Shown here: piece by piece, positions 18,270-29,220 of the stretch | Position numbering within the stretch: position 1 is the first letter of the stretch | How the letters are laid out: every line of letters starts with the position of its first letter | Source of the DNA: Actinophytocola xinjiangensis | GTDB lineage: Bacteria > Actinomycetota > Actinomycetes > Mycobacteriales > Pseudonocardiaceae | Direction of reading: 5' to 3' | Assembly: GCF_001921215.1 (NCBI RefSeq) | Contig: NZ_MSIF01000005.1 | Coordinates: forward strand, 186,001-250,000 | DNA length: 64,000 nt | The notes under the pieces: model-generated | Databases searched by the model: none | Seen by the model: only the letters and a program-made list of their open reading frames with translations | What the model was told of the DNA's origin: nothing | Program-made: the position numbers and the translations under genes

Positions 18270-20239
18270 CAGGCGTACCTCACTGCAAGGAATGCGACCA
18301 GGATCAGGACCGTGCCGCCGAGGATGGAGGCCGCGTAGGAGCGGACGAAGCCGGTCTGCATCCGGCGCAGCCTCCCGGAGCTGCCGCCGAGCGCGGCGGC
18401 GATGCCGTTCACCAGCCCGTCAACTCCCTTGTTGTCCACGTAGACCAGCGCCCGCGCGAGCCAGGTGCCCGGCTTGGCGACCAGGGCCTCGTTGAGGGCG
18501 TTGCCGTACAGGTCCTTCCTGGCCGCGCGGACCGGGAAGGACACCGGGTCGGGCTTGACCACCGGCACGTCGCGCCGGCCGACGACCAGCCAGGCGATCA
18601 GCACGCCCAGCAGCGACAGCGCCACCGTCAACCACGGCACCAGCGAGTGCGGGATGACCGTGTGCTCGGCCTCGGCGAGCGTGCCCAGCGAGGGCGAGAG
18701 CCATTCGGCGAGGGTGTCGCCGCTGGCGAAGAACCAGCCGGCGGCCACCGAACCGATCGCCAGGACGACCATCGGCGCGGTCATCACCACCGGCGACTCG
18801 TGCGGGTGGAAGTCCCGGCCGTCCTCGCTCTTGAGCTCCTTCCAGCGCTGCTTGCCGAAGAAGGTCATCAGCATCAGCCTGGTCATGTAGAACGCGGTCA
18901 GCCCAGCCGCGATCAGTGCCGCGCCGCCGAAGACCCAGCCGCGCCAGCCCTCCTCGCCGAAGGCCGCCTCGATGATCGCGTCCTTGGAGAAGAAGCCGGA
19001 GAACGGCGGGATGCCGATCAGCGCCAGGTAGCCCAGGCCGAAGGTGGCGAACGTGACCGGCATGATCTTGGCCAGTCCGCCGTACTTGCGCATGTCGACC
19101 TCGTCGTTCATGGCGTGCATGACCGACCCGGCGCCGAGGAACAACCCGGCCTTGAAGAAGCCGTGGGTGAGCAGGTGCATGATGCCCAGCGCGAACCCGA
19201 ACGGTCCGAGACCCACGGCCAGCATCATGTAGCCGATCTGGCTGACCGTGGAGTACGCGAGCACTTTCTTGATGTCGTCGTAGGCGCAGCCGATGATCGC
19301 CCCGATGAGCAGCGTCAGCGCGCCGATGATGACCACGACCAGCCGGCCGTCCTCGCTGGCCATGTAGATCGGGTTGGACCGGGCGACCAGGTACACGCCG
19401 GCGGTGACCATCGTCGCCGCGTGGATCAGGGCCGAGACCGGGGTCGGGCCCTCCATTGCGTCGGGCAACCACGCCTGGAGCGGGAACTGGCCGGACTTGC
19501 CGCACGCGCCGAGCAGCAGCAACAGCGTCAGCGCGGTGATCGTGGCGCCGGAGAGCTGGTCGATGCCGGCGAAGACCTCGGTGTACTGGGTCGTGCCCAG
19601 CTCGGCGAACATGATGAAGATCGCCAGTGCCAGGCCGACGTCGCCGACCCGGTTCATCAGGAAGGCCTTCTTGGCCGCGGTCGCCGCCGACGGGCGGTTG
19701 GTGTACCACCCGATCAGCAGGTACGAGGCGAGACCGACGCCCTCCCAGCCCAGGTACAGGGTCACGAACCCGTTGCCCAGCACCAGGATCAGCATCGCGG
19801 CGACGAACAGGTTGAAGTACCCGAAGAAGCGCCGGCGGTCGGGGTCGTCGGCCATGTAGCCGATCGAGTAGATGTGGATCAGCGCGCCGACACCGGTGAT
19901 CAGCAGCACGAAGCTGATCGACAGCGGGTCGATCCGCAGCCCGAACTCGACCTGGAGCTGCTCGACCGGGATCCAGTCGAACAGCGACACGTTCTGTACG
20001 CGCTCGCCCTCGGCCATGCCGGTGGAGGAGAAGAACAGCATCAGGCCGTAGACGAACGACGCCACCACGGTCAGGGTGCCGAGCAGGTGCCCCCACGCGT
20101 TGGTGGCCTTCCCGCCGAGCAGCAGCACGGCGGCGCCGGCCAGCGGGAACAGGACCAGCAGCCAGGCCGAACCGGCGAGGCCACCGGACACCTCGGTTAC
20201 CTCGGCGACCTGCTGCGCCGCCAAGTGAGTAGCAGTCAC
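18269..20239 (-). CDS. nuoL: NADH-quinone oxidoreductase subunit L
   Basis: A 656-residue membrane subunit, the most distal antiporter-like module of complex I, with about 16 helices and a lateral helix near the C-terminus. Signatures are IYSIGYMADDPDRRRFFGYFNLFV, the conserved GWEGVGLASYLLIGWYTNRPSA, CGKSGQFPLQAWLPDAMEGPTPVSALIHAATMV and DDIKKVLAYSTVSQIGYMML. The start is GTG, 10 bases after the nuoK stop. Length is typical of actinobacterial NuoL. Confidence 0.97.
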   Translation of the reverse strand: MTATHLAAQQVAEVTEVSGGLAGSAWLLVLFPLAGAAVLLLGGKATNAWGHLLGTLTVVASFVYGLMLFFSSTGMAEGERVQNVSLFDWIPVEQLQVEFGLRIDPLSISFVLLITGVGALIHIYSIGYMADDPDRRRFFGYFNLFVAAMLILVLGNGFVTLYLGWEGVGLASYLLIGWYTNRPSAATAAKKAFLMNRVGDVGLALAIFIMFAELGTTQYTEVFAGIDQLSGATITALTLLLLLGACGKSGQFPLQAWLPDAMEGPTPVSALIHAATMVTAGVYLVARSNPIYMASEDGRLVVVIIGALTLLIGAIIGCAYDDIKKVLAYSTVSQIGYMMLAVGLGPFGFALGIMHLLTHGFFKAGLFLGAGSVMHAMNDEVDMRKYGGLAKIMPVTFATFGLGYLALIGIPPFSGFFSKDAIIEAAFGEEGWRGWVFGGAALIAAGLTAFYMTRLMLMTFFGKQRWKELKSEDGRDFHPHESPVVMTAPMVVLAIGSVAAGWFFASGDTLAEWLSPSLGTLAEAEHTVIPHSLVPWLTVALSLLGVLIAWLVVGRRDVPVVKPDPVSFPVRAARKDLYGNALNEALVAKPGTWLARALVYVDNKGVDGLVNGIAAALGGSSGRLRRMQTGFVRSYAASILGGTVLILVAFLAVRYA

Positions 20240-20249
20240 GGCCTTCCCC

Positions 20250-20549
20250 TCAGTACTTCAGCAGGTTGGAGTCGTCGACCGAGGCCGAACGGCGGGTACG
20301 GAAGATCGCCATGATGATCGCGAGGCCGACGACGACCTCCGCCGCGGCGACGACCATCACGAAGAACGCCATGATCTGCCCGTCGAGCGAGCCGTTGATC
20401 CGCGCGAACGTGACCAGCGTCAGGTTCACCGCGTTGAGCATCAGCTCGATGCACATGAACACCACGATGGCGTTGCGCCGCACCAGAACCCCGACCGCGC
20501 CGATCGTGAACAGCAGCGCGGACAGGAGTAGGTAGACGGTCGGCGTCAT
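20250..20549 (-). CDS. nuoK: NADH-quinone oxidoreductase subunit K
   Basis: A 99-residue subunit with three transmembrane helices. [38 protein letters not shown] (with the buried Glu of the proton channel) and [19 protein letters not shown] (second conserved Glu) are all present. It overlaps nuoJ by four bases. Confidence 0.97.
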   Translation of the reverse strand: MTPTVYLLLSALLFTIGAVGVLVRRNAIVVFMCIELMLNAVNLTLVTFARINGSLDGQIMAFFVMVVAAAEVVVGLAIIMAIFRTRRSASVDDSNLLKY

Positions 20550-21394
20550 GACTGGTCCCCTTCGCTGGCGGAGGGATTGAGCGCGCGGGAGTCGGCGCCC
20601 GGCGTGGTGCCGGCGACGGCCCTGCGCTCCTCCTCGAACTCGTCGACGGCGGCCGAGTCGATGAGCCGCGAGAGCGACTCGGGCGCGACCGAGCCGTCGG
20701 GCAGCAGGGCCGGGGTGGCCACCGAGCTGGCGGTGGCGAACACACCGGGGCCGGGCAGCGGCGAGGGCCGGGCGTACTCGCCGCGGAAGCGGGCCTCGAC
20801 CATCTCGCGCTGGGTCTTGCGGCCCCTGGTCTGCCGGTCGACGTAGCCGAGCAGCATCGCGCCGACGGCGGCGGTGATCAGCAGTGCGGAGGTCAGCTCG
20901 AAGGCGAACAGCCAGTCGGTGAAGATCGACCGGCCGATGTTCTCCACGTTGCCAGGGCCGCCGTTGGCGTCGCTGCCCTGCAGGCCGACCGGGGTGACGT
21001 CGGACAGCGAGCGGTAGAGCGCGCCGACGAACAGGACGGCCAGGCCGATCCCGAGGATCGTGGCGGCCAGCCGCTGGCCGCGCAGCACCTCGACGACCGA
21101 GTCGGAGGAGTCACGACCGACGAGCATCAGCACGAACAGGAACAGCATCATGATCGCGCCGGTGTAGACGATGATCTGCACGAAGCCGAGGAACGGCGCC
21201 TGCTGGACCATGTACGTCACGCCGAGGCTGAGCATCGTCAGCACCAGGAACAGTGCCGAGTGCACGGCGTTCTTGGCGAAGATCATGCCCAGGGCGCCGA
21301 GCAGCGCGAGCGGGCCGAGGACCCAGAACGAGATGGCCTCGCCGGTGGACATGGTGTTCTCCACGCCCTGCGCGAGTACCAGTGCGCTGTTCAC
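20546..21394 (-). CDS. nuoJ: NADH-quinone oxidoreductase subunit J
   Basis: A 282-residue subunit with five transmembrane helices in the first 190 residues, including [20 protein letters not shown] and [22 protein letters not shown] soluble tail of about 90 residues (from about 190: [20 protein letters not shown]) follows, which is common in actinobacteria and absent in E. coli. I chose GTG at 21394, inside the nuoI stop (GTGA), with GGGGGAGG 4 bases upstream; the ATG-like longer frame lacks a site. Confidence 0.95.
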   Translation of the reverse strand: MNSALVLAQGVENTMSTGEAISFWVLGPLALLGALGMIFAKNAVHSALFLVLTMLSLGVTYMVQQAPFLGFVQIIVYTGAIMMLFLFVLMLVGRDSSDSVVEVLRGQRLAATILGIGLAVLFVGALYRSLSDVTPVGLQGSDANGGPGNVENIGRSIFTDWLFAFELTSALLITAAVGAMLLGYVDRQTRGRKTQREMVEARFRGEYARPSPLPGPGVFATASSVATPALLPDGSVAPESLSRLIDSAAVDEFEEERRAVAGTTPGADSRALNPSASEGDQS

Positions 21395-21939
21395 TTGACC
21401 TCCCCCTTGACCGGGTCGGGGTAGCCCCACTTCCTGGCCAGGCGCGGCGCGTCGACGTAGTAGTCCTGCTCGTCGTCACCCAGGCGCATGGGGTGCGGCG
21501 GCTGCTCCATGCCCTTGAGCAGCGGGGCGAGCAGGTCCTCCTTGGTCCAGATCAGGTCCTGCCGGTTGTCGTTGGCGATCTCGTACTCGTGGATCATCGT
21601 CAACGAGCGGGTCGGGCAGGCCTCGATGCACAGGCCGCAGCCGATGCAGCGCAGGTAGTTGATCTGGTAGTCCGCGCCGTAGCGCTCACCCGGGGAGTAG
21701 CGGGCCTCCTCGGTGTTGTCGCCGCCCTCCACGAAGATCGCGTCCGCCGGGCAGGCCCACGCGCACAGTTCGCAGCCGACGCACTTCTCCAGCCCGTCCG
21801 GGTGCCGGTTGAGCTGGTGGCGGCCGTGGTACCTGGGCGCGGCCGGCGCCCCGGCCTCCGGGTACTCCTCGGTGACGACCTTGCGGAACATCGTCGAGAA
21901 GGTGAGCCCGAAGCCCTTGAACGGATCAAACATCCCCAT
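21391..21939 (-). CDS. nuoI: NADH-quinone oxidoreductase subunit I
   Basis: A 182-residue peripheral-arm ferredoxin subunit (TYKY). It carries two [4Fe-4S] motifs, [12 protein letters not shown] and [12 protein letters not shown], that hold clusters N6a and N6b and pass electrons on to NuoB. The N-terminal [20 protein letters not shown] amphipathic helix docks it to the membrane arm. The C-terminal 40 residues are an actinobacterial extension. It starts inside the end of nuoH (14-base overlap). Confidence 0.97.
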   Translation of the reverse strand: MGMFDPFKGFGLTFSTMFRKVVTEEYPEAGAPAAPRYHGRHQLNRHPDGLEKCVGCELCAWACPADAIFVEGGDNTEEARYSPGERYGADYQINYLRCIGCGLCIEACPTRSLTMIHEYEIANDNRQDLIWTKEDLLAPLLKGMEQPPHPMRLGDDEQDYYVDAPRLARKWGYPDPVKGEVK

Positions 21940-23251
21940 CGGTGGACTCCTTCTCGGAGTTGGGTTCCTCGGCGCCCGCGCCGACCCTGGCCGGCCGGCG
22001 GCGGGAGCCCCGGGCGCGCACCGCCTTGCGCTTGGGCGCGGACGGTACTTCCAGGTCCAGCGGTGGGACCGGGTAGCCGCTGCCGGTGAGCGTCACCTGG
22101 TCGGGCTCCTCGACGCTGCGGCCCCGGTCGAACACGAAGCTGATGCCGATGAGCACGAGGATGACGATGCCGCCGTAGGTGAGGATCTGGCCGGTGCTGA
22201 CCTCGGAGTCGGTGCGGATCGCGCGCAGTCCGGCGATCAGCACGATCCACACCAGGTTCAGCGGGACCAGGACCTTCCAGCCGATCCGCATGAACTGGTC
22301 GTAGCGGAACCGGGGCAGCGTGGAGCGCAGCCAGATGAAGCAGAACAGCACCGCGAAGGTCTTGGCGAAGAACCAGAGGACCGGCCACCAGCCGCTGTTG
22401 AAGTAGTTGTCCCCGATCAGCGAGATCGGCCACGGGGCCATGTAGCCGCCGAGGAACAGCGTGGTGGCGAACATGGAGACGATGACCATGTTCACGTACT
22501 CGGCGAGGAAGAACAGCGCGAACTTCATCGAGCTGTACTCGGTGTGGAACCCGCCGACCAGCTCGGACTCGGCCTCGGGAAGGTCGAACGGCGCCCGGTT
22601 GGTCTCACCGACCATGGACACCATGTAGATCAGGAAGCTGAACGGCAACAGGTAGAAGAACCATCCTGTTTCCTGGGCCGCCACGATGTCCCCGGTGGAC
22701 AGCGACTGCGCGTAGAGCACGACGCCGACGATCGACAGACCCATCGCGATCTCGTAGGAGATCATCTGCGCGGCCGAGCGCAGACCGCCCAGCAGCGGGT
22801 AGGGCGAGCCGGAGGACCAGCCGGCGAGCACGATGCCGTAGATCCCGAAGCCGGCGCCGGCCAGCACCAGCAGCACGCCGACCGGCAGGTCGACCAGTTG
22901 CAGGACCGTGCGCTCACCGAAGATCGACACCTCGGGCCCGAAGGGCATCACCGAGAACGACAGCATCGCCGGGATCACCACGATGACCGGGGCCAGGAAG
23001 TACACCTTCCGGTCCGCGCCCTCCGGGATGATCTGCTCCTTGAACGGGAGCTTGATCGCGTCGGCGACGGACTGGAGGTAGCCGCCGGGGCCGACCCGGT
23101 TGGGGCCGGGCCGCTGCTGGAAGCGGCCGATCAGCTTGCGCTCCCAGACGATCATGAACACGGTCAGGATGGGCCCCATCAGGAGCAGCACCACGACCTT
23201 GATCAGGATCAGCCAGAGCGGGTCATCCGCCAGGAGCTCGGCCCGCGTCAT
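21926..23251 (-). CDS. nuoH: NADH-quinone oxidoreductase subunit H
   Basis: A 441-residue membrane subunit that joins the peripheral and membrane arms and forms part of the quinone chamber. About eight transmembrane helices are present. Conserved segments include [94 protein letters not shown] and [16 protein letters not shown] charged C-terminal tail of about 60 residues ([17 protein letters not shown]) extends beyond the usual end, as in other actinobacteria. The quinone site it shares would normally be completed by NuoB and NuoD, and nuoD is not in this operon. Confidence 0.97.
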   Translation of the reverse strand: MTRAELLADDPLWLILIKVVVLLLMGPILTVFMIVWERKLIGRFQQRPGPNRVGPGGYLQSVADAIKLPFKEQIIPEGADRKVYFLAPVIVVIPAMLSFSVMPFGPEVSIFGERTVLQLVDLPVGVLLVLAGAGFGIYGIVLAGWSSGSPYPLLGGLRSAAQMISYEIAMGLSIVGVVLYAQSLSTGDIVAAQETGWFFYLLPFSFLIYMVSMVGETNRAPFDLPEAESELVGGFHTEYSSMKFALFFLAEYVNMVIVSMFATTLFLGGYMAPWPISLIGDNYFNSGWWPVLWFFAKTFAVLFCFIWLRSTLPRFRYDQFMRIGWKVLVPLNLVWIVLIAGLRAIRTDSEVSTGQILTYGGIVILVLIGISFVFDRGRSVEEPDQVTLTGSGYPVPPLDLEVPSAPKRKAVRARGSRRRPARVGAGAEEPNSEKESTDGDV

Positions 23252-25731
23252 TGTTGCGCCTCCCCGGAATCGCCCGGCTCGACGGTGACCACGGACCCGT
23301 GGCCGGCGCCGAGTGTGGCGCTCACCGTCGACTCGCCGGAGTTGGCGGGCAGCCAGACGACGCCGTCCGGCAGGTCCGCGTGCTCGACCGGCAGGGTGAT
23401 CGCACCGCGCTCGGTCCTGACCGTGACGAGCCCGTTGAGTCCGGCGCTGGCCGCCGTCGAGGCCGACAGGCGGGCCACGACCGCGCGAGCGGTGCCGGCC
23501 AGGTTCGGCTCGTCGGCCTGCAACGTGCCGTTGTCCAGCAGCTGGTGCCAGGTCGCGAGCAGTGCCTGGCCGTCCTCGGGCGTGGTCGCCGGCGGCACCG
23601 GGACGTCCGGCGCCAGCGAGGCCGGCCTGGTCACCGGCAGCCGGGCCAGGTCACCGGCGGCGGCGGCCGGGGTCTGGGTGAACAGGTCGACGTCCATCTC
23701 GACGCCGAGGGTGTCCAGCACCCGGCAGTCCGACAGCGACCCCGGGCTCTCGATGGTCTCGCCGAACTCGCGGCGGCGACCCTCCCAGTTGAGGAAGCTG
23801 CCGGCCTTCTCGACGACCGGGGCCACCGGGAGCACCACGTCGGCGCGCTCGGTCACCAGGCTCGTCCGCTGCTCCAGGCTGACCACGAACCCGGCCTGCT
23901 CGATCGCCTTGACGGCCAGGTCCGGGTCGGGCAGGTCGCCCGGGTCCACCCCACCGACCAGCAGGCCGGAAAGCCCACCGGCGGCGGCCGCGGCGACGAT
24001 CCCGGCGGTGTCCCGGCCGGTGGCCGCCGGCAGCGCGCCGGCCTCCAGCCCCCAGGTGCGCTCCACCTCGGCGCGGGCGTTGGCGTCGACGACCATCCGG
24101 CCGCCGGGCAGCAACGTCGGCACCGCGCCGGCCTCCAGCGCGCCGCGCTCACCGGCCCGGCGCGGGATCCAGGCGATCCGCGCCCCGGTGGTCTCGGCGA
24201 GCTTGGTCAGCGCGGTGAACAGGCCGGGGATCCCGGCGGCGCGCTCGCCGACCAGGATCACCGCGCCCGGGTTGCCCAGGGCGGTGGTGACGTCGGGCGC
24301 GTGGCCGGCCAGGCCGTCCACCGCCGCCGCCTCCGCACCGGGCGGGCAGGCCAGCAGCGTGCCCACGGCCGGCTTGTCCACGCCGTTGGGCCGGATCGTC
24401 TTGTGCACCGCGGGTGTCGTCCACTGTCCGATGTGGAACACCTGGGTCCTGCCCCGGCGGGCCGCCTTGCGCAGCCGCAGGAACACGATCGGCGACTCCT
24501 CCTCGGGGTCGAGGGCGACGCAGAGCACCGCCGGCGCCGACTCGATCGCCCGGAACGTCACCCCCGTCTCCGGGGTGGTGCCCACGACCGAGGTGGTGAG
24601 GAAGTCCAGCTCCTCGGCAGAGTGCGGCCGGGCCCGGAAGTCGATGTCGTTGGTGCGCAACGCGAGCCGGGCGAACTTGGCGTAGGCGTAGGCGTCCTCG
24701 ACGGTCAGCCGGCCGCCGGTCAGCACGCCGACGCCCTTGCTGTCGCGGGCCTTCGCCAGGCCCTCGGCGGCCACGCGCAGCGCGTTGGTCCACGACGTCT
24801 CGACCAGCTCACCGGTGTCGGTGTCCCGGACCAGCGGGCGGGTGATCCGCTCGCCGGAGGTCACGTACCGGAAGGCGAACCGGCCCTTGTCGCAGATCCA
24901 CTCCTCGTTGACCTCGGGGTCCTCGGCGGCGAGCTTGCGCATCACCTTGCCGCGCCGCCAGTCGGTGCGCTCCGCGCAGCCCGACGAGCAGTGCTCGCAC
25001 ACCCCCGGGGTGGACACCAGGTCGAACGGGCGCGACCGGAACCGGTAGGCGGCGCTGGTCAGCGCGCCGACCGGGCAGATCTGGATGGTGTTGCCGGAGA
25101 AGTAGCTCTGGAACGGCGAGTCCTGCGCGATGCCGATCTGCTGCTGCGCGCCGCGCTCCAGCAGGTCGATGAACGGGTCACCGGCGATCTGGTCGGAGAA
25201 GCGGGTGCAGCGCTGGCAGAGCACGCACCGCTCGCGGTCCAGCAGCACCTGCGTGGACACCGGGATCGGCTTGGGGAAGGTCCGCTTGGCCTCGACGAAC
25301 CGGGAGTCGGTCCGGCCGTGGGCCATCGCCTGGTTCTGCAGCGGGCACTCGCCGCCCTTGTCGCAGACCGGGCAGTCCAGCGGGTGGTTGATGAGCAGCA
25401 GCTCCATCACACCCTGCTGGGCCTTGTCGGCCACCGGCGAGGTCCGCTGGGTCTTCACCACCATGCCGTCGGCGACGGTCATCGTGCAGGAGGCCTGCGG
25501 CTTGGGCATCGGCCGGCCACCCATCTCGACCTCGACCAGGCACTGGCGGCAGGCGCCGGCCGGGTCGAGCAGCGGGTGGTCGCAGAACCGGGGGATGACC
25601 GTGCCGAGCCGCTCCGCGGTGCGGATCAGCAGCTCGCCCTTGGGGGCGATGACCTCGACCCCGTCGATGGTCAGCCGGACGTGCCCCTCGGGTACGGGGG
25701 CCGCCTCCGGCTTTTCTTCGATCGCTGTCAT
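23248..25731 (-). CDS. nuoG: NADH-quinone oxidoreductase subunit G
   Basis: An 827-residue peripheral-arm iron-sulfur subunit. A [2Fe-2S] domain comes first ([20 protein letters not shown]), followed by the HxxxC and CxxC cluster region ([19 protein letters not shown]) and a further set ([24 protein letters not shown]). A molybdopterin-oxidoreductase-like domain begins with [19 protein letters not shown]; that domain is catalytically dead in complex I. The ATG at 25731 overlaps the nuoF stop (ATGA); the longer open frame runs through nuoF and is a shadow. Electrons pass from NuoF/E through it to NuoI. Confidence 0.96.
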   Translation of the reverse strand: MTAIEEKPEAAPVPEGHVRLTIDGVEVIAPKGELLIRTAERLGTVIPRFCDHPLLDPAGACRQCLVEVEMGGRPMPKPQASCTMTVADGMVVKTQRTSPVADKAQQGVMELLLINHPLDCPVCDKGGECPLQNQAMAHGRTDSRFVEAKRTFPKPIPVSTQVLLDRERCVLCQRCTRFSDQIAGDPFIDLLERGAQQQIGIAQDSPFQSYFSGNTIQICPVGALTSAAYRFRSRPFDLVSTPGVCEHCSSGCAERTDWRRGKVMRKLAAEDPEVNEEWICDKGRFAFRYVTSGERITRPLVRDTDTGELVETSWTNALRVAAEGLAKARDSKGVGVLTGGRLTVEDAYAYAKFARLALRTNDIDFRARPHSAEELDFLTTSVVGTTPETGVTFRAIESAPAVLCVALDPEEESPIVFLRLRKAARRGRTQVFHIGQWTTPAVHKTIRPNGVDKPAVGTLLACPPGAEAAAVDGLAGHAPDVTTALGNPGAVILVGERAAGIPGLFTALTKLAETTGARIAWIPRRAGERGALEAGAVPTLLPGGRMVVDANARAEVERTWGLEAGALPAATGRDTAGIVAAAAAGGLSGLLVGGVDPGDLPDPDLAVKAIEQAGFVVSLEQRTSLVTERADVVLPVAPVVEKAGSFLNWEGRRREFGETIESPGSLSDCRVLDTLGVEMDVDLFTQTPAAAAGDLARLPVTRPASLAPDVPVPPATTPEDGQALLATWHQLLDNGTLQADEPNLAGTARAVVARLSASTAASAGLNGLVTVRTERGAITLPVEHADLPDGVVWLPANSGESTVSATLGAGHGSVVTVEPGDSGEAQQ

Positions 25732-27050
25732 GCGTGCGCTCCCGCAAGTGCTGGCTTCGCCGCGCCGTCGCGACCGGCGTTGCGGTCGCACAGGGCGAGG
25801 AACTCGTCCCGGAAGTACTGGATGCCGCTGACGATCGGGCTCACCGCGCCGTCGCCCAGCGCGCAGAACGCCCGGCCGAGGACGTTGTCGCAGATGTCGA
25901 GCAGCGTGTCGATGTCGGACTCGGTGCCGTGCCCGTCGACCATCCGCTCCAGGATTCCCGCGAGCCAGTAGGTGCCCTCCCGGCAGGGAGTGCACTTGCC
26001 GCAGGACTCGTGCTCGTAGAACTGGGTCCACTTCATCACGGCCCACGGGACCGACACGGTCTCGTTGAACACCATGACCGCCGTCGTGCCCAGCATCGAG
26101 CCGGCCTCGGCGGCGCCCTCGAAGTCCAGCGGGACGTCCAGGTGCTCGGCGGTGAACAGCGGCGTCGACGAGCCGCCCGGCGTCCAGAACTTCAGCGGGA
26201 CGCCGTCCTTCATGCCACCGGCCAGCTCCAGCAGCTCGCGCAGCGTGGTGCCCAGCGGCGCCTCGTACTGGCCTGGCTTCTCGACGTGGCCGGAGATCGA
26301 GTAGATCTTCGGGCCGGGCGAGCGCTCGGAACCCATGGCGCGGAACCAGTCCGACCCGCCGTTGACGATGAACGGCACGCTGGCGATGGTCTCGACGTTG
26401 TTCACCGTGGTCGGCGCGGCGTAGAGACCGGCGGCGGCCGGGAACGGCGGCTTGAGCCGCGGCTGGCCGCGACGGCCCTCCAGCGAGTCGAGCAGCGCGG
26501 TCTCCTCGCCGCAGATGTAGGCGCCGGCGCCGGCGTGCACCGTGATCTCCAGGTCGAACCCGGAGTCGAGGATGTTCTCGCCGAGGTAGCCGGCCTCGCG
26601 GGCCTCACGCACGGCGGCGTTGAGCCGGCGGATGCAGTGCAGCGCCTCGCCGCGCACGTAGATGAAGCACCGGTGCGCGCGCATCGCGTAGGCGGCGATC
26701 ACGCAGCCCTCGATCAGCGAGTGCGGGTCGGCCATCATCAGCGGGATGTCCTTGCAGGTCCCCGGCTCGCCCTCGTCGGCGTTGATCACCAGGTAGTGCG
26801 GCTTGTCCTCGTTGGGCGGCATGAACGACCACTTCACGCCGGCCGGGAAGCCCGCGCCGCCGCGCCCGCGCAGGCCGGCGTCCTTGACCAGCGCGACGAG
26901 CTGCTCGGGGGTCCCGGTCAGTGCCCTGCGCAGCGCGGTGTAGCCCTCGAGCTGCTCGTAGGTCGCCAGGCGCCAGGAGTTCGGCGAGAGCCAGCGCTTG
27001 GTCAGCACCGGGGTCACCGGGTCGGTCGGCTGTGGTTCGGTCGTGGTCAC
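25728..27050 (-). CDS. nuoF: NADH-quinone oxidoreductase subunit F
   Basis: A 440-residue NADH- and FMN-binding subunit where electrons enter complex [16 protein letters not shown] is the NADH-binding glycine-rich loop, [12 protein letters not shown] the FMN-binding motif, [22 protein letters not shown] a second flavin/NADH segment, and [12 protein letters not shown] near residue 350 holds the N3 [4Fe-4S] cluster. The start is GTG within the nuoE stop (GTGA). Confidence 0.97.
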   Translation of the reverse strand: MTTTEPQPTDPVTPVLTKRWLSPNSWRLATYEQLEGYTALRRALTGTPEQLVALVKDAGLRGRGGAGFPAGVKWSFMPPNEDKPHYLVINADEGEPGTCKDIPLMMADPHSLIEGCVIAAYAMRAHRCFIYVRGEALHCIRRLNAAVREAREAGYLGENILDSGFDLEITVHAGAGAYICGEETALLDSLEGRRGQPRLKPPFPAAAGLYAAPTTVNNVETIASVPFIVNGGSDWFRAMGSERSPGPKIYSISGHVEKPGQYEAPLGTTLRELLELAGGMKDGVPLKFWTPGGSSTPLFTAEHLDVPLDFEGAAEAGSMLGTTAVMVFNETVSVPWAVMKWTQFYEHESCGKCTPCREGTYWLAGILERMVDGHGTESDIDTLLDICDNVLGRAFCALGDGAVSPIVSGIQYFRDEFLALCDRNAGRDGAAKPALAGAHA

Positions 27051-27790
27051 TTCTTCTCGACCTCCGGAAGCGCCGGCGGGGTCTCCGGCATCGTCGGGGC
27101 GGTCCAGCCGTTGTCGGCCGCCAGCTGGGCGCCGCGCAGGGTCTCCACCGCCGCCGACGGGCCGTCCACGCCGGCGCGGTAGGTGGCCTCGTCCTCGGGG
27201 AAGAACCCGGCCAGCTCCAGCTCGACGTCACGCAGGCTGGTCAGCGGGGCGCCCCGGGTGGGGGCCGGCTTCTCGCCCCGGCGCAGCGCGTCCACCAGCT
27301 CCACCGCCGACTCGGGCGTCTGGTTGTCGTAGTACTCGTAGTTGACCTGGAGCACCGGGCCGAGGTCGCAGGCGGCGAGGCACTCGGCGTGCTCCAGGGT
27401 GATCGAGCCCTGCTCGCCGGGGGTGCCGGCGGTGTCCTCGTGCTTGAGCGGCGCGCCCTCCTCGCCGAGGTGCTCGGCGAGCCGGCGGTAGATCGCGTCG
27501 CCGCCGAGGACCGCGCACAGGGTGTTGGTGCACACGCTGACCAGGTGCTCGCCGCAGGGCTTGCGCTTGTACATCGTGTAGAACGTCACGACCGCGCTGA
27601 CCTCGGCGTTGGACAGGCTCAGCTGCTCGGCGCAGAACTGGACGCCGGCCTGGCTGACGTGCCCCTCGACCGACTGCACGAGGTGCAGCATCGGCAGCAG
27701 CGCCGAGCGGGACTCGGGGTAGCGGCCGATGAGCTCGCCCGCCTTGGCCACGATGTCCGGCCCGAACACCGACACGTCCGGGGTGGTCAT
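27047..27790 (-). CDS. nuoE: NADH-quinone oxidoreductase subunit E
   Basis: A 247-residue thioredoxin-fold [2Fe-2S] subunit that partners NuoF. The helical N-terminal part (IGRYPESRSALLPMLHLVQSVEGHVS) is followed by the cluster motif CTNTLCAVLGG and CLAACDLGP. The last 70 residues are a poorly conserved Pro/Glu-rich tail. Its ATG overlaps the nuoC stop in one ATGA. In other actinobacteria nuoD lies exactly between these two genes. Here there is no room for it, although both nuoC and nuoE look complete. Confidence 0.95.
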   Translation of the reverse strand: MTTPDVSVFGPDIVAKAGELIGRYPESRSALLPMLHLVQSVEGHVSQAGVQFCAEQLSLSNAEVSAVVTFYTMYKRKPCGEHLVSVCTNTLCAVLGGDAIYRRLAEHLGEEGAPLKHEDTAGTPGEQGSITLEHAECLAACDLGPVLQVNYEYYDNQTPESAVELVDALRRGEKPAPTRGAPLTSLRDVELELAGFFPEDEATYRAGVDGPSAAVETLRGAQLAADNGWTAPTMPETPPALPEVEKK

Positions 27791-28659
27791 GAGTACGCCC
27801 TCCGCTGGTCTGGTGGCGGAATCTCCGCGCCCTTGTACTCCACCGGGATGCCGCCCAGCGGGTAGTCCTTGCGCTGCGGGAAGCCGTCCCAGTCGTCGGG
27901 CATGAGGATCCTGGTGAGCGCCGGGTGGCCGTCGTAGATGATGCCGAACATGTCCCAGGCCTCACGCTCCTGCCAGTCGGCGGTCGGGTAGACCGCGACG
28001 ACCGACGGGCAGTGCGGGTGGCCACCGTCCTGAGCGGACCAGTCGCAGGCGACCTCGAGGCGGATGCGCCGGCGGTAGGTCATCGACGTCAGGTGGTAGA
28101 CGGAGTGGATCCGCTGGGCGACGTCCTCGCCGTAGTCCACTCCGGACACCGACGTGCACATCTCGAAGCGCAGCGCCGGGTCGTCGCGCAGCAGTTGGCA
28201 CAGCGCCACGAGGTGTTCCGGGCGGACGTAGTAGGTGATCTCGCCCCGGTCCACGGTGACCTGCTGGATCGCCTCGGGTGAGACGCCCTGCTCGCGCATG
28301 GAGGCGAGCACCTGGTCGGTGAACTCGTCGAACCAGCCGCCGTAGGGCCGTTCGGCGGGCGGGGCGACGTGCGCGGCCAGGCGCAGGCCGCCGAAGCCGG
28401 AGGTGTCACCGGAGCCGGAGACACCGAACATGCCCCGGCGCTGCTTGCCGGCGACCACCGGCTCGGTGGGCCGCTCCGGCTGCCGCGCGGCCTCGGGCTC
28501 GGTGCCCGGGCGCTGCTCGACCTCGCCCGGCCGTTCCGCGCTGGAGCCTTCGCCGCCCGGCTCCGGCACGGTGATCGGCTCCGTGGGGGTCGGCTCGGTG
28601 GGGGTCGGCTCGGTGGGGGTCGGCTCGCTGGGCTTGTTCTCGTCAGCCATGTCGGTCAC
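27787..28659 (-). CDS. nuoC: NADH-quinone oxidoreductase subunit C
   Basis: A 290-residue peripheral-arm subunit. The C-terminal 190 residues are the conserved 30-kDa domain ([75 protein letters not shown]). The N-terminal 90 residues are Pro/Thr/Glu-rich and contain a tandem peptide repeat encoded by a 15-bp DNA repeat. It is not a NuoCD fusion: it ends at the normal NuoC position ([10 protein letters not shown]). The ATG overlaps the nuoB stop by four bases. Confidence 0.95.
   Translation of the reverse strand: MTDMADENKPSEPTPTEPTPTEPTPTEPITVPEPGGEGSSAERPGEVEQRPGTEPEAARQPERPTEPVVAGKQRRGMFGVSGSGDTSGFGGLRLAAHVAPPAERPYGGWFDEFTDQVLASMREQGVSPEAIQQVTVDRGEITYYVRPEHLVALCQLLRDDPALRFEMCTSVSGVDYGEDVAQRIHSVYHLTSMTYRRRIRLEVACDWSAQDGGHPHCPSVVAVYPTADWQEREAWDMFGIIYDGHPALTRILMPDDWDGFPQRKDYPLGGIPVEYKGAEIPPPDQRRAYS
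28578..28622. repeat. 15-bp tandem repeat inside nuoC
   Basis: A GGGGGTCGGCTCGGT unit is present about three times head to tail, the last copy with one change. It encodes a Thr-Pro-Thr-Glu-Pro peptide repeat near the NuoC N-terminus. Such units vary in number by replication slippage without breaking the frame. Boundaries are given to within a few bases. Confidence 0.75.
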
Positions 28660-29204
28660 TTCTTCGCGAACTTGATGGAGGACGCGATCATCTCGGTGCG
28701 GTCACCGCGCTCGGCCCGCAGCGCGGCGCGCCGGGCGTTGATCGGCTCGTCGGAGATCTTCGCGTGCAGCTTGAGGATGGCGTCGAGCAGCATCTCCGGG
28801 CGGGGCGGGCAGCCGGGCAGGTACATGTCGACCGGCACGACGTGGTCGACGCCCTGGACCACCGCGTAGTTGTTGAACATGCCGCCGGAGGAGGCGCACA
28901 CGCCCATGGCGAGCACCCACTTGGGCTCGGCCATCTGGTCGTAGATCTGGCGCAGGACCGGGGCCATCTTGTTGGTCACCCGGCCGGCGACGATCATCAG
29001 GTCGGCCTGCCGGGGGGTCGCGGAGAACCGTTCCATGCCGAACCGCGCGAGGTCGTAGCGCGGACCACCGGTGGTCATCATCTCGATCGCGCAACAGGCC
29101 AGACCGAAGGTCGCCGGCCACAGTGAGTTCTTCCGGCCCCAGTTCACCAGCTTCTCCAAGCTGGCCAACAGGATTCCGTTGGGGAGCTTCTCCTCAAGTC
29201 CCAT
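28656..29204 (-). CDS. nuoB: NADH-quinone oxidoreductase subunit B
   Basis: A 182-residue subunit that carries the terminal [4Fe-4S] cluster N2, the direct electron donor to quinone. [13 protein letters not shown] (Cys 37 and 38), [14 protein letters not shown] and [15 protein letters not shown] supply the four cluster cysteines. It normally contacts NuoD across the quinone pocket. It starts 16 bases after the nuoA stop. Confidence 0.97.
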   Translation of the reverse strand: MGLEEKLPNGILLASLEKLVNWGRKNSLWPATFGLACCAIEMMTTGGPRYDLARFGMERFSATPRQADLMIVAGRVTNKMAPVLRQIYDQMAEPKWVLAMGVCASSGGMFNNYAVVQGVDHVVPVDMYLPGCPPRPEMLLDAILKLHAKISDEPINARRAALRAERGDRTEMIASSIKFAKK

Positions 29205-29220
29205 GTCGACTCGCCTCCCG

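Noticed and set aside
16623-20314. Long plus-strand open frames opposite nuoM and nuoL
   Set aside because: They are antisense to conserved complex I genes and rich in Arg, Gln and His, as expected for the reverse frame of membrane-protein codons.
21713-25971. Plus-strand open frames of 906-990 codons opposite nuoH and nuoG
   Set aside because: Both are shadows: nuoG and nuoH on the other strand show full conserved motifs, these show none.
28578-28622. CRISPR-like array
   Set aside because: The repeats are 15 bases, contiguous and in frame within nuoC, with no spacers or cas genes nearby.
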